DNA of 64,000 bases from Leptolinea sp. UBA5203 (GTDB taxonomy: Bacteria > Chloroflexota > Anaerolineae > Anaerolineales > Anaerolineaceae): contig DHVR01000061.1 in assembly GCA_002412765.1 (NCBI GenBank), positions 62,001 through 126,000 of the forward strand, in the 5' to 3' direction. Made by a program: the position numbers and the translations under genes. Below are positions 63,316-64,000 of this stretch, piece after piece. The stretch's first letter is position 1. Each line of letters begins with the position of its first letter. Below the pieces are notes generated by a model. The model did no database searches. It worked only from the letters and a program-made list of their open reading frames with translations, and was not told the origin of the DNA.

Positions 63316-64000
63316 ATGATTGCAGATAAAAAACTCCGCATTCTGATTGTATTGACTTATTATCGGCCGCATACCAGCGGATTGACGATTTACGCTGAAC
63401 GTTTGGCGAAAGCTTTTGCCAAAAGAGGGCATGAGGTTACGGTATTGACCTCTCAATTTTTGCCCAATCTAGCAAGGGAAGAGGTTGTGGATGGGGTGCG
63501 CATTATCCGCGCACCGGTTCTATTCCGCATCAGTAAAGGCGTCATCATGCCAACCTTTGGCTGGATGGCCAGCAAACTGGTTTTGGATCATGATGTAGTC
63601 CAGCTTCATTTACCGCAGTTTGATGCTGCCGGGATTGCCTTGCGTGGACGCCTGTTAAAGAAACCGACTGTGATCACCTATCATTGTGATCTCAACCTGC
63701 CTCGTGGTTATTTCAATTATTTTGTAAATCGTGCAGTTGATTTCATGAACCACATGGCGGCAAAATTTACCCACAGCATTGTTACCTACACTCAGGATTA
63801 CGCGGAACATTCGCCTTATATTCGCCAATACCTGAATAAACTAACCGTCATCTCACCGCCGGTGGAATTACCAGAAGCCACTGCGGATGAGATAAAAACC
63901 TTTGCCGACTCAAATAACCCTGAAAATGTGCGGCCTGTGATTGGCATGGCCGCCCGATTTGCCACAGAGAAAGGGGTTGAAATTTTGCTGGCGGCGTTGC
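63316..64000 (+). CDS. Glycosyltransferase family 4, C-terminus beyond window
   Basis: The N-terminal 228 residues of a GT-B glycosyltransferase: TYYRPHTSGLTIYAERLAKA, the PTVITYHCDLNLPRG region and a MAARFATEKGVEILL stretch that begins the nucleotide-sugar domain. The ATG is directly after the epimerase stop, so it belongs to the same operon. The donor-binding half lies outside the window. Confidence 0.9.
   Translation, partial: MIADKKLRILIVLTYYRPHTSGLTIYAERLAKAFAKRGHEVTVLTSQFLPNLAREEVVDGVRIIRAPVLFRISKGVIMPTFGWMASKLVLDHDVVQLHLPQFDAAGIALRGRLLKKPTVITYHCDLNLPRGYFNYFVNRAVDFMNHMAAKFTHSIVTYTQDYAEHSPYIRQYLNKLTVISPPVELPEATADEIKTFADSNNPENVRPVIGMAARFATEKGVEILLAAL

Overview
The window looks like chromosomal DNA from a free-living bacterium of the Chloroflexota, most likely class Anaerolineae. 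Nothing here names a species. The pointers are several envelope proteins with long Thr/Pro linkers of the TPTETPTPT type, NBR1-Ig-like lipoproteins, a mevalonate kinase next to an isopentenyl phosphate kinase, a corrinoid methyltransferase operon, and housekeeping genes in ordinary bacterial form. Base composition is moderate and even. The only clear mobile-element trace is a decayed IS1380-type transposase.

Layout. 1-6067: two c-di-GMP proteins (the first cut by the window edge and with a broken GGDEF motif) flank an MFS transporter. 6234-7823: transposase remnants, then a Flp-type prepilin with an unusually long C-terminal part. 8085-8159: tRNA-Pro with a good promoter and terminator. 8248-13617 (minus): a five-gene operon with a membrane zinc-ribbon protein, a DUF2207-like membrane protein ending in an alternating Cys-Ala tail, an RRE-radical SAM-SPASM enzyme, a paralogue of that enzyme with all cluster cysteines lost, and a SAM methyltransferase. 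I read this as a candidate peptide-modification system and the most interesting part of the window. 13740-18118: ligA, rlmI and a nucleotidyltransferase-like gene. 18278-22043 (minus): corrinoid protein, UroD-type methyltransferase, and a DUF1638-GAF-GGDEF fusion, all translationally coupled. 22322-25616: tmRNA, CorA, tRNA-Val, FAH hydrolase, response regulator.

25788-33298 holds DNA maintenance genes (yebC-ruvC-trmH-ruvA, then uvrA) with a UMF1-type transporter between them. 33393-42668 is an envelope block: LysM protein, queG, two NBR1-Ig lipoproteins, two M23-type proteins on opposite strands around a beta-propeller membrane protein, a lectin-like membrane protein and a four-helix membrane protein. 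42791-45539 holds an unknown gene, a DUF1015 protein and DegV. 45789-52964 is a translation and DNA run: ffh, rpsP, khpA, rimM, dprA, manC-like, topA. 53080-58505 holds an unknown membrane protein, greA, dgt, isopentenyl phosphate kinase, mevalonate kinase and a DPPR-synthase-like prenyltransferase. 58566-64000 runs tlyA, lepA, a flippase-like membrane protein, an NDP-sugar epimerase and the start of a GT4 glycosyltransferase, which together point to surface glycan synthesis.

How the parts connect. Three proteins with GGDEF domains suggest strong second-messenger control, and one is hard-wired into the corrinoid operon. The radical SAM operon has its own promoter, tight spacing and one plausible membrane-anchored substrate. 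Several intrinsic terminators lie inside or across coding ends (queG 5' end, queG 3' end, possibly rimM), so read-through control between neighbouring genes is a recurring theme.
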